From contig NC_088308.1 in NCBI RefSeq assembly GCF_910592395.1, positions 4,526,001 through 4,590,000 of the forward strand: DNA of 64,000 bases. Reading direction: 5' to 3'. The notes beneath the pieces are model-generated. The model ran no database searches and was not told the DNA's origin. It worked only from the letters and a program-made list of their open reading frames with translations. The stretch comes from Lineus longissimus. Its lineage: Eukaryota; Nemertea; Pilidiophora; Heteronemertea; Lineidae. Positions 1-11,255 of this stretch are shown piece by piece; position 1 is the stretch's first letter; each line of letters opens with the position of its first letter. Both the position numbers and the translations under genes were made by a program.

Positions 1-208
1 GGTGCCTGAAAGATCAATTTGCACGCATGTAAGTATATAGAGTGTCAAAATACTGCAGAAAATTCTTCGAATTTGAATAACGGAAGTAAAATTGTTTGAC
101 TGAAAGCATTTACAGGCTTGTTTTTATTGAGGAATTTTCGCAGCACTTGTGGCAGAATGATTCTGGCGTCAGGTGCTCTATTTGTCATGGTCTCATGGTA
201 CTACTTAC

Positions 209-2271
209 ATGAACCTCCTCAAATTCTTTCCTTGCTTTCTCGCCGGCAGTCAACAGTTGTACTGCAGATTTATCATCAGGCGTGCCTTTCTCATAGCCAA
301 CTTTCTTCGATCTATCCCTGGGGGGTTCTAAAGCCCTCAAGTCAGCAAAGAAAGCCAGGACAAACTCTGCCAGGATCAAGGCATAGGATATGATGAACGT
401 GCTCAGTCTGAATGGGTCATCAACATATCCCTGGAAGAAATGAAGCAAAAAGGATGGAAATTTCTTATCATCTAAATGAAAGTTGGTGTGCACGTGTGGG
501 GGCCATTGGTCAAGTAACTACACGTTTAGCCAGGGATGAGGAATCCGCAAAAACCTGCCTACGCTTCACAATTCGATCGGGTCCTTTGATTGCCCTGGCA
601 TAGGCAACAAAATTTAAGTTTCGTTCAAAGTATGAGTCAAAGGAAGTAAAGTGGCTTGCGAAAGGTACGAAGCACTTTGTCTGTGTCAGGTATTAGATTA
701 GGAGGCTGAAACTGGACTATGTGTCCTCCTATATATCTTTCTTTCTATCATACATTATTAGACTATCAACCCACCTTTTGGTTTATTTGCATGATGTTAG
801 ACCGGAGCATGATAGCACCACAGATGACCTGCAGGAACCAGAACATGAACATGACCCCCGAAGAATGGATGCCTCGTCTGAACTCTTGGTGGATGAAGGT
901 GGTCACAAGCAACTGAAATAGAACACCAACGTTTATCATACCAGTAATTCAACCAAATGTGGAATATAGCTAGGACTAGCAGGGCGAGCAGAGACACTAC
1001 CGTGGTATGGAGAGTAAACAAATGGACTTGCAGGACTGCCAGAATGTTGTAGTCGGACGTGTCTAAACTTGAAGTTGTGTCATCCAACATTTTGATCCAG
1101 AAATGTTTTTCGAATCGATCTATCATCCATCCACTTTTTGAACACAATACACCATTTACATGTACCCTTTCCTATTATTTCTGATACATTTAAATACATA
1201 ACTTTAACTTACAATGGTGGGCAAATAAATTCCAGGAGAAATCCAGAGTGCCATTGGAGTATTTACTGAAGTGGCCACCTCACTCACGGTCTTGAACAGG
1301 TTTATCGCAGCGACAATACATAGCAAGGCACACAGAATCTGTAAATAGATATTAAATGGTAACATCAAACATCAAATGCATCAACAGCATAAAACGAGAT
1401 ACGTTCACGGAAGGAAAGCTACTCATATCTCTAACATAATTTGCCTCAAGCTTTACCAAGGTTATTCTTTATAATAAGTTAGATTCAGATTCATTTGTGG
1501 ACATTTTCTGAGGCATTCCAATGACACCAATTACAAGTCAACATAAAGCACTCTGGAAACAAATGAATTTTGTTGCTGTGATCACATGTGAGATAAGTTT
1601 TTTGTGGTTGTCATTACCGGTGCCTGCCACAAGAATTGTGAGTAGTTCTCACAATTCTTTGCTCAAGTCAACCACAGGAATAGGTGCAGCCTTCAACTGA
1701 CACACATTGGCAACCCATGTAAACCCAGCATGATCACAGAAACCAGAGATGAAAATGTACTTACTGTCTTGGCTAAATTCAGTTTACTTATATCACACAG
1801 AGCATGTTTTAGAGAGCGATGATACAGGTAGTAGGTCAGGAATGGTGCGCACAGCCAGAGGTACAAGCAGGGGAGCCATATCAGGATCGTGTTTTGGAAA
1901 CAAAGTGTTAAATCTGGTGAGCTCGTGTTCAATGACAACTGGGGGTCCTGAAAAAACCAAAGTTTAAGAAAAAAGATTTATTTATTTATTTTCTTCCAAT
2001 AAAAGAGCACCTGTGCTCCGGTATATCGTCAAACGAGAGAAATTAACCGAAATACTGGTCTGATGATGTCATACAATGTACTACGAAGCACAACATAATG
2101 CACAATGTTACGTCATTGCCGCCAATGACTGTAAAGAGAGCCGCCATAGCCAATAGAATAGCATCAAGACATGAAGTGGTTTTAACTCAAGAAAGACTTT
2201 ACCCAAAGTGCCCAGCCATCTTGTTTGCCACATGCACCAGACCAGTTGATCACACCTCTACTGTCATTCAT
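209..2271 (-). CDS. ABCC1: ABCC1/MRP1-type ABC transporter, N-terminal part (partial, runs off left edge)
   Basis: Family role: ATP-driven export of organic anions and glutathione conjugates across the plasma membrane. Five exons are read on the minus strand: 2271-2203, 1947-1765, 1338-1213, 912-775 and 430-209. All junctions are phase 0 with GT-AG borders, giving 246 codons. The ATG at 2271 opens a 23-codon exon ending in Trp, as in human ABCC1. Residues that follow align with the MRP1 TMD0 domain: NTSSPDLTLCFQNTI, LPCLYLW, RRGIHSSGVM and the helix around ALILAEFVLAFFADL. The last exon enters a charged linker equivalent to L0. A possible 62-bp sixth exon lies at 175-114 with correct phase, and another acceptor sits at positions 7-6, but the predicted residues do not resemble the usual start of MSD1. 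Both nucleotide-binding domains lie outside the window. ABCC1 versus ABCC2/3/6 cannot be settled from TMD0 alone. Confidence 0.88.
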
Positions 2272-4078
2272 CTTGGTTTAGGAAAGTTTCTAATCGCACA
2301 CCAGTTGGAAGCATCTGTGTCGGTCTGATCTGATCAATATTCTGAAGGAGGAAGTAAAAGACAGATAAGTCAGTTATAAGGTCAAGGGCACTGAATGACT
2401 AATGTGAATGTGAACCAGGAAATATCTGCAAGCATTTATTTTCACATTTTTTTGTGTTGATAGACAATTGTGAAAAATGAAATTAATTCTGGTGCGTGGT
2501 TGTCAAAATGCAACTTGCAAGATAAAAAGTTTGTCAACATTGCAATTTGACTAAATCGCGAATGGATGTGCATATTTCTGATTTTACAGCAATTGTGTTT
2601 TCTGTCACAAAACTTTGAATTAAAAGTTGGCATGAGCTTGTAGTTTTGCATAAATGGTAGTATCAAGTGTTGCTAAACACATTATTTTCAACTCTTGCCT
2701 AAAGCTTAAGAAGGTCAAATTAATTACCCTCTTTCTCTAAACACCAATCATGTGCAAAGTCTGACAAGTGTGATGTAATTTATAACGTAACAACAAGTTC
2801 AAGAAGTCTTGTCTGGCAGATCAAATATTAATAACATAACCATTAAAAAGCCTTCCGTATGTTTTGACGATTATCTCCAATATCTGTAGGCCTACCGCAT
2901 ACCAGTGGCCCCCTCCCGGCCCCGCCTCGTGAACATTTATTTCCGAGTTTACAATACATGGGGTAATAGAAAGAAGTTAGAAAGGTTGAGTCTTGTCAAT
3001 ATATTAGATTTTAAAAAAAAGACTTTTAGGCCACTCCCTGCACCTGTCCGTCTAAATTGCACAATGAAGGTTTTTGTCCAGAATTAGGATGTATAAATGA
3101 TAGACATACTGTACATTCTATTTGTCGGATAGCCAGAAACCGGCAAAAAGATACCCTTCAAAAGACCGATATGGCTTCAAGTAAACAGTATTTTAGACAT
3201 AAATTTTTAGAAACTGCTATTTTATTTAATGGCAAATAGACCATAACTGATATTACACTAAATAAAACGTACCAGAGAGATTTAATTGGAAATATTTCGC
3301 AACTTGTCTATGTAAACATTTGTTGGTTCACCATACTTGATTAATTCCACTGCAGCCGCTTTCCGTCATCTGACGTTTGGTCCTCGGCAATACATTGTCT
3401 TGAAATATTTTGTCAAAGCAACAATTAAAACATGTTGCAAACGAAATTGTCACAAATCATCCAACCCCATAATCCGTGGTTGATCTAAACTGGAGACATG
3501 CTGTCATTCTTCTAAAGACATAGTCACAACCATCCTTCAGGGACGACACAAATCAATCAAACATTCACGAGACAAAGTCTGTCGAGATACAACAGACAGG
3601 GCTAATCATGGAAAAGAGACAATATCGCAACCATTCTAGGTGTCCGATCCCAAGCCATCTAAACCAGAGACTACAATCATGGGGTCTATACATCTGTCTC
3701 GGCCCATCCAGATCGGGCCATCAGAGCACCGTACCAGAGAAACCAGACCTTAGGATGTGTGAATCGATGGCAGTGGGGGTATTGGGGGCTATCAAATCCT
3801 CTAAGGAAAGAAAGGCATGTGCAGCCGATGCACACAGGACAACTTGAATACAAGGATGAAGGGCAATACCGATCTTGTGGATGGCAGCAAAATATAAATC
3901 AACAACTATTTAATAGAATTAAGTAAATCGGTGTATTCATATATTCACTCTCTTACATAAAATTGTGTAAAGTCTACCAATTCAACAGTAGCAATCATCA
4001 TACATAAGTAGAAGTAAAACGCCAATAGCAACTTTTTGGAACATCCCAAAAGGGACTGGTAAAAATGATAACCGCTAG

Positions 4079-4203
4079 GTTAATTTTCACATAATCAAAT
4101 GAATCACTTTTCGTTTCAAATTGTGTTCACATTTTAGGTGAAAAAATGTGACACCATTTGAAACGTAGAGGTGATTATTTTATTTTATTGTGTGAAAATT
4201 AAC
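4079..4203. repeat. Inverted-repeat element (MITE-like hairpin), about 125 bp
   Basis: The outer arms GTTAATTTTCACA (4079-4091) and TGTGAAAATTAAC (4191-4203) are exact reverse complements. A second pair of arms, around 4114-4135 and 4141-4163, continues the fold with a few mismatches, so nearly the whole element can form one imperfect hairpin. No coding capacity. Non-autonomous DNA transposon remnant is the likeliest explanation. Confidence 0.55.
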
Positions 4204-4507
4204 TTTATATCAGTTATCAGTATATATTTCACAACCAGATGAACATTTTCAAAGACTAAATGATAAGCACCTATTTAAATTCTTGATATTACCAAAAATA
4301 AATAAAGACACTCAATATTTTATGCATTCTTGACTTCACAAAGACATAATACTCAAAAATCTATCACAGTGTCACTTCCTTGTGGATAATAACAGTTACA
4401 AAAACCTGTAGGCCCAGGACTGATGTGACCAATAAAATATGTAAGTTACATAAACATGTGCATGTCCCAAAGTGAAGCATAATAGGAGTACATGCAGTAA
4501 GCATTAA

Positions 4508-4628
4508 AGTAAGGTGAAGTGGTACAATTATTGCCCATACAGTTTACGAAACAGTCAGCAGTACACATTAATACACAGAGGGTATAATATTATTGTACTG
4601 GGGCTAAATTGTACCACTTTACCTTACT
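4508..4628. repeat. Inverted-repeat element, 22-bp arms, in the P450 3' UTR region
   Basis: Arms 4508-4529 and 4607-4628 are reverse complements with one mismatch out of 22. They enclose about 77 bp of unrelated sequence. The element ends 52 bp beyond the P450 stop codon, so it is probably transcribed in that gene's 3' UTR and could fold in the mRNA. Confidence 0.55.
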
Positions 4629-4680
4629 TACTGGATCACTTTTACAAAGCAGATGGTACGGGACTTTTAAGTCAAATAGT

Positions 4681-7600
4681 CTATTGTTCAATGTTATTTG
4701 CCCTTGGTGTTAATTTGACCCAGACTCCTCTCTCAGGGCGTAAGACGAGCTCTCCGCACGGCAACATATCCTCAAGCTCATGAATGGATTCAACATAGAA
4801 GTTCCTCATCAACGACGCAACAAATATCTTCTCCTCCATTTGAGCAAATTTCTGACCTAAAAACAAGAATATTTGTAATTATAACCCTAATTTTTTCACA
4901 CAAGTCGTCTTACTTTTGCCATGATCTTTATTTCGGACAAGAAGCAAATTGAGTTGAAGAAACAGGACAGTGACGTAACCAGTAGGCAGCTGAGTGAGTC
5001 ATGCACTGGGGCAGAATCCACCAACAAGCAAAAATGGCTTTCAGCCCAGTCAACGTATCAAGACCGAGGAAGTTATCCCGGCCATTATCGGACCGGACCC
5101 CCGAGATAGTTTTCTAAGTCAGCTCACCAAAAAGTGTCGCTATATGGCTGCCCATAACTTACACTGTTAATGGTCCATTGATTGATGAGAAAGTTTACAT
5201 GTATCTTGGAGCTGGAGGCCAGAATGAAGATAACATGCCGCTGCATGCAAACTACACTCCAGCTGGGCAAAAGATCAAGACTATTTATAGTATGCAAAGA
5301 CATTGATACTCACCAATACAATTTCTTGGCCCAGCAGAGAATGGTACATAGGCGTAGGGATGACGCCCCGCACATTTCTCAGGCAGGAAGCGATCTGGAT
5401 CAAATACCTCTGGATCTGGGTAATACTTCTCATTGCGGTGCACACCCGGGGGAACGATGACTGCCTGGGCTCCTTTCGGGACGATCACACCACCTGAAGT
5501 GAGATTACATTGTACATAAAATATCGACAGCAAAATTTACCATAAAATATTGTAAACAATGTACATGTACGTGGTTGTCAGTCAACTTCAAAGCTTCACC
5601 AACTGCTTCACTTCCAGCCTCATACGAAATAATGGTTCCAATGTTGGCCTTGTGAATGAGGAATAAGACATAGAGGAAACGAATCTAGGAACTGTTAAAC
5701 AATGGCTTTGTTGAGGGTTTTTGGCAAATTCTGTCTGATCTTTTTCTAACTCACCAATTTTCGTATCCTCTGAAAGTACCCTACCAAAAATTGGTACTGA
5801 AGGAAACAAACGCAAAGATTCCTGAAATTTTTAAAATTTATAATTGAACTTTGACAGATATAAAGCTGAATATTAAAGTTCTGAAGTTCAACTCTTTCAC
5901 TAATGCTCCACCCAGTAGCCAAAATATTTGAGCTTTGTGTCATCAGAACTCTTAAAAATCTGGTTTAGCCCAGCACAAACTAAAATGATCTAATTTAGCA
6001 ACTTTCCGCTTTGCCAACATTTCACAGTTTATAGTAGTAAACACACTTCAAAGCAGAAATATTGTGACGGTCTACTCTGACATAATCCTACCTTGAGGAC
6101 ACGCTCCAAATACTTCATGCTTCGCAGGTCATCATGGGTGATAGGTCGGTCACTGTCACCTTAAAAGTGAACAAAACACTTATTTTGATATTAGTTCCTC
6201 ACCAATGTCAAATGAATTACCCGAAATGGAGTTGGCTGGAAAGGAAGTGGTTGCATGTCAGACATGACAGAGACAGAGAGTCCAAGACATCAACTGAAAC
6301 TTTTACCAAGAAAGAGTGCATGCAGTGTCACATTCCTCACCAAATATTTCATCCATCTCCTCGTGGATTTTCTTCTGAATGTCTTGATAACGACCGATGC
6401 TGTATACAGCCCATGATATGGCTGCAGCTGTTGTGTCGTGACCCTGAAATATCAACAAATGTCCATTCTATATTGAAGTACAAAATCTGTAACTGTAATT
6501 GGCATGGCTAATGTCTCATTGGGGCCTACACGCAATAATGACGATGCCTACAAACTGGTAAAATTCCCTAATGTATCAAACACAGACTGCATGCCAAATG
6601 TGAAAGGGTGATGATGTGCCATCTTTGGGTGAATCCCTCAAACTGACCTCAAACATAAATGTGTCCACTTCTTCCCTGATATCTTCATCAGTCAGCCTCT
6701 TCCCATCAGCAGACGCATACAGCAACATGTCGAGGAAAGCCAATTTCTTCTTGCCGAGTCCGAGGCGGTCCTTGTCCCATTCTGCAGGCTCTGTACCTGT
6801 GATGTCTGTATCACCTAAACTTTCGTTCAAGGCTTTCCTTCTCTCTTTAATGACCTGCAAAAGATTATCCAGACAACTGGAATATGCTAATACGGTAGGG
6901 CCCCAATTGGGTTTTATGGACCTGGTGACTCTTTACTTGACTGGGAAGGAGAATCCATCTCAAGTGCCTCTTGTTTCTAACTTGCAACAGGAGGTTTTTT
7001 CTTATCCTGGCATCAAGGAATCTCTGTTTCACATGTTGCCATCAGAGTAAAGTGACTTGCCTAAGGTCAAAAGCAATCGGGCAATGTTAGACATCAAACC
7101 CAAAATACTCCGATTATTCTTATCATGAGTCGACATCTTCACCACTAGACCACACTGCCCCTTACCAATATAAGCACGGTGGTCATACCTACCGAGTCAG
7201 TAAAGTCATGCAGTGTTTTCAGGCAACTCTTTTGGTCTTTGCCATCGCTTGTCATGAAGTAGGCCCAGTCCGCCCAGAGCCATGGACTCTTCTGTCTCCG
7301 CTGAATCTGGGTGCTCAGTCTAGAGAGAGGAGAGAAAACAGTAGCTACTCATGATACACGCTGCATTTATTTGAACCCGGACTTGTAGAATTTGTCTCAA
7401 ATCACTGAGAGGGCATCCTTAAAATCAAAAGACATGTTACAGTTGGTAGGCAGAATTGCTTTTTTTTACTTGGAAAAGTGGCTCAGGTCTCAACTCAATA
7501 TTCTAAAGTCATTGGAATCTATTTCCGATAGCTCTGATTTAGCATTATCTGATAGAATGTCATATTGGTGTTATGATTGGTTTTATATTCGGGTAAATAC

Positions 7601-10276
7601 TGGGACACACTTGAAATTATCTTCAAGTAGCCTCAGCCCATAGTTCTTTGGCTGGTAAAGGTAACAGTCCAGTAAGTAGAACTGTTTGGCACTCTTTAAC
7701 TCAGACAACTTGACCGTCCAACCAATGCTCTTAACCTTTGCCCATTCAAGAAATCACATCATGATTGAACTCAAGTGGACTAATTCTACACAGGCGAATA
7801 CGCAGAACAGAGAATCTTTACATAACAAAACATAAAGATCAATTGATAACTTGCCTCCATGTATATCATTTGATGTTACATTAGATCAGGTTCTGAGCCC
7901 AGCCGTCCAATCAACATCCAGAAGCTGGTTGTCCAATGAACACCCGGTCCCTTTCCCCCCTATAATGCACGGTATGAATTCAGAAGGTAATATCTTACTT
8001 GAAAAGGGCTCTGACATATTCTGAATCACAATCATTCTGTGCATAGATTTTCTTTCCCATCGCAGTTTCTGTAAAAGAGTGGACTTTTGTGAAGACCTCA
8101 ACAAAATGTAAAATGTATCAATATTCAACTACGTCATCATTCTTTTAGAAAAGAAATGATGATATAATTTCTAATTCCTTGTTTTTCTCTTAGAAGGTAT
8201 AAGCTCATCAGATTCTATGATAACATGAAGTTAACTTATCCATTACATCATGAAAAAGTTACATCTTAAAAAAGGCATGAACCTATGTCTACTAATCATG
8301 TTATAAGAATAAGATGATCACTCCAGTGAAAGAATTCTTTGTGATAATTACCACATATGATGTCCAGGGCACAATGCGTAATGTATGGAAAGATATCAAA
8401 TGCTTTATCATTGGAAATCTTCTCCCTGAGAATGTTAGTGAAGATGTCTGTTTGTTCATTGAACACAGTCATGAAATCATCCAAAATCTTGAAGTGGAAT
8501 GTTGGAGTCAGCAGCTTCCTGCGCATTCGCCATTTGTCACCAGTACTGAAAATATCACCCTTAACTGAAGTTGTCCCACTTCAGATCCTACACATCTCCA
8601 ACAGAAGTCATTACTTTTTCAAAAAAAGGCAAAGTGCTTTGTTATGCTACAGCAAGATGTCATTGATTGAGATGGAATCTGCACAAATTAATGCTTGATA
8701 AAAATTACAACTTGAATTAGTAGAAAACAAGGCATGCAAAAGCAATGGGGTTTACATGCAGTGAGAATAGTTTAATTCAAGCGCAACAGTCGCAATATAC
8801 AAAAAAAAAAATCAAATAAAACACTGGACAATGACAGACCATCCCAAATAAAGGTCGTTTTAGAAAGCAGACAAAGCTAAATTCCACAGACATTGACAAA
8901 GGAAGAGGTGGTGTATCTCTAACTAACAATGCATACCTTGTCAAAAGTCCTGTTGCAAGCCAAGGATGGAGAAATTTGTAGACATAAGACTTATCAAGAT
9001 GCTTGGAACTTGATAATATAATCTGAAATATTCATAGCTATTCAGAAAGAGAGAGATACATGTCCAAGGCTCTCCTTAAATGAAAGAGGATGCAGAATAC
9101 CCAGATCATGGTATAGGAGCATAGAATTTTAAAATGAGGCAGGCAATTGACAGTATATAGCAGACCCATCACATGAGCTAACCAGGAAGAGATAATGAAA
9201 GCAAGTCAAACACCATAGTGCATTGCTAAGGCAAATATTATTTATAAAAAACTTTTGTATGTGCCCCTCAACTGGCTTGATTACACCGACATAGTTATCA
9301 TTCACTGTAAAATTGACTCATAAACAACTGCTTGTGTAAAAGGTACACCATCTGGATGTAAAGGCAGACCAAAGTTTTGTACAGTTTGTAGCAAATACTT
9401 TTCCTGCAGCTTGGTTCATTCTCTTCCGAATGGTAAAAGCACATATTTTTTATAATGATCAAAACATACCTCGACAATCTCAGGGTTAGTCACCACAAGG
9501 ACAGGTACTGGACCAAGCCAGATACGGAAGATGCCTGATTCCTTGTTTTCTTCAATGAACTGCATTAGTTGTGCATAAAAATCTGTGAATAAAATAACGA
9601 AAAGTGATGGAATATTTAAAAGCAGAGTTCAGTTGATGTGTGGCTTGGTCGGTTCTGTGACTGTGTATAAAGATTAAAGCCGGTACACCAAGGACGACAT
9701 TAACTCTTCCAGCGTCACTGACACTTTTTAGATTCCACATTTTGTTAAAATTTTGAAATATGAATATGTACAATGAGAGTACACTCGTGATCATCATCAT
9801 CATGTCGACTCATTTATGAATTTGATGCATTACGAGATACGAATTACGAAATTTTACTCATCCTTTTAAAAAAATACATTGGTATATAGAATAAAGTGGA
9901 CATAATGATACAGGACACAACATATAATGATATATGCATGAACAGGACAAGATGACAAGATGTCATATGTGTATGCAGCATGCAGGTGAGGACCTTTCAC
10001 TTCAGACTCGTCAATGGAGTAGTGTCACTGCACGACTCGATGATTAATGACTGTCAAGTGACAAGTCAGTGGTGAGTGTCAAACATAAATTTAGGTTTTA
10101 TGCAAACAATACGCACCTGACCCTTTCGGTTCGAACATGTGAGCATTGCCAATGATAGGAAGAGCTGGGGGACCACCAAACTGATCAATGGCTTTCTTTA
10201 ATTTCCGAAAATTATAGAGATATGTTGTGATAAAAACCAGCAGTAATGCCAAAACGACTGCTAGGAAGATCGCCAT
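4681..10276 (-). CDS. CYP4V2: Cytochrome P450 family 4, CYP4V2-like fatty-acid hydroxylase, complete
   Basis: Haem-thiolate monooxygenase of the ER membrane. CYP4V2 itself omega-hydroxylates medium-chain and polyunsaturated fatty acids. Twelve exons: 10276-10117, 9582-9470, 9022-8937, 8545-8352, 8068-7999, 7319-7193, 6854-6648, 6443-6341, 6159-6092, 5821-5755, 5493-5314 and 4856-4681. They total 1551 bp, 516 aa (human CYP4V2 is 525). Residues 1-22 form the membrane anchor, followed by the hinge PPALPIIG at 36-43. The I-helix [11 protein letters not shown] starts at residue 320, ExxR is ESLR at 377-380, and the haem loop [11 protein letters not shown] (449-459) carries the ligand Cys457. The ATG at 10276 was chosen because it opens the anchor; an upstream in-frame TTG is ignored. 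All key residues are present and every phase closes, so the gene looks functional. Intron 6 carries a SINE. Confidence 0.93.
7035..7164 (-). repeat. tRNA-derived SINE with MIR/CORE-like organisation, in P450 intron 6
   Basis: On the minus strand the block begins with GGGCAGTGTGGTCTAGTGG, which fits a tRNA A-box. A degenerate B-box-like GGGTTTGATG follows, then TTGACCTTAGGCAAGTCACTT. The plus-strand reading ACTTGCCTAAGGTCA and CCACTAGACCACACTGCCC has the layout of the 3' half of vertebrate MIR, but this could be a convergent or related tRNA-SINE family. The copy is degenerate and lies between exons 6854-6648 and 7319-7193 of the P450. Confidence 0.5.
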
Positions 10277-11255
10277 TTTGTCCAAGCGATAAGTCAGTCA
10301 CATGATCTCGAGAGATCCGTTGATTAGCTTATGACAATCGATTATACCCTAAAATGCAAATCCTTTCAAACTATGAATAAAGTTTTATTAATTCAATGCT
10401 ATAAGAAACTCTTATGAAAGTTATGTCCCTTTTTATAATTTTAACTGCTAGTATTTTGGCACATTTAGCAAAACCATTTTGACTGAATCGTGTGGAAGAG
10501 TAGCTCTGCTTAAAGTTAACCCTTTTCGATGAGTTGAATGCCAACAAGCCCACATTCTTTCATGTCTTTTAGAAACCGGTTTAGAAACCTCTTGGTAAGA
10601 AACAACAAGTTAGTCATGGTGGTAACCGGTAGGGAATTAGAAAAGAAATGAAACTGAGTTGAAAGTATATGAAACTTTTTGTAGTGATGGAATTGGAAGG
10701 TGCCCCCCCCCCGACCCGTGTTGCGGGGTGGGGGACCGGGTGCGGTCGCCGCGCCGGGACAGGTAAGGATTCGGTCAACTGCTGGTCCTGAATCCCCTTG
10801 GGTGAAATATGTACAGGTCTCAACCAAGCTGACCAGTGACCTAGGCGTGGCACAACGCGTAGCGCGGTAACAATTTAAGATTGTCGTGATGTCAGATTCT
10901 CACATACGACACTTAATAACTAGAAATTGGCCCGGTCATGGTGATGGGAGACAGCTAAAATGTGGAATAGGGAATGATTGCATCCTCGCTTTGCAAATTG
11001 GCAGATTCCACATTTTAGCAGTCTCCCATTGTCTAAATCGTACCATTGCCATTTCCGGGCGAACTTACTTCTTAAGTGTCATATTCACAATGTCGTCAAT
11101 GTCATCATCACCATCATTGTTGATCCGCTTTAAATAACCATTCTTGGTCCTCGGTAGTTGCCGTACAATAATTTGATTTGGTGTGAAGTTTGCTCTTCTT
11201 CATTTCAGATGAATCTGTAGAGTGTAGATCTCCGCAATATTATTATTGGTAAACC
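10277..11255. promoter_or_regulatory. Shared spacer between head-to-head P450 and IPMK genes
   Basis: The two start codons face away from each other across 979 bp, so this stretch must hold both promoters and both 5' UTRs. A locally GC-rich block at about 10700-10770 has a C run followed by a G-rich run that could pair imperfectly. An inverted-repeat element sits at 10929-11061. An E-box-like TCACATGA lies at 10298-10305, only 22 bp before the P450 start codon. No TATA box is clear at either end. Confidence 0.5.
10929..11061. repeat. Inverted-repeat element in the divergent promoter
   Basis: Arms 10944-10968 and 11005-11029 are reverse complements with one mismatch in 25. A weaker outer pair (GCCCGG near 10930 and CCGGGC near 11056) extends the fold, giving an element of about 133 bp with no coding content. 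It resembles a MITE and lies about 195 bp before the IPMK start codon. Confidence 0.55.

Larger units (their letters stand above)
2272..4680. other. Spacer between the ABCC1-like start and the P450 stop
   Basis: No coding exon is recognised here. The stretch should hold the 3' UTR of the P450 (right side) and the 5' UTR and promoter of the transporter (left side), since both genes are on the minus strand. It contains two short inverted-repeat elements at 4079-4203 and 4508-4628. The rest is AT-rich sequence with only short chance reading frames. Confidence 0.6.

Noticed and set aside
6616-7050. 144-aa plus-strand frame over a P450 exon and intron
   Set aside because: Its first part is the antisense of the P450 exon 6854-6648; the remainder is intron sequence. 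No family resemblance.
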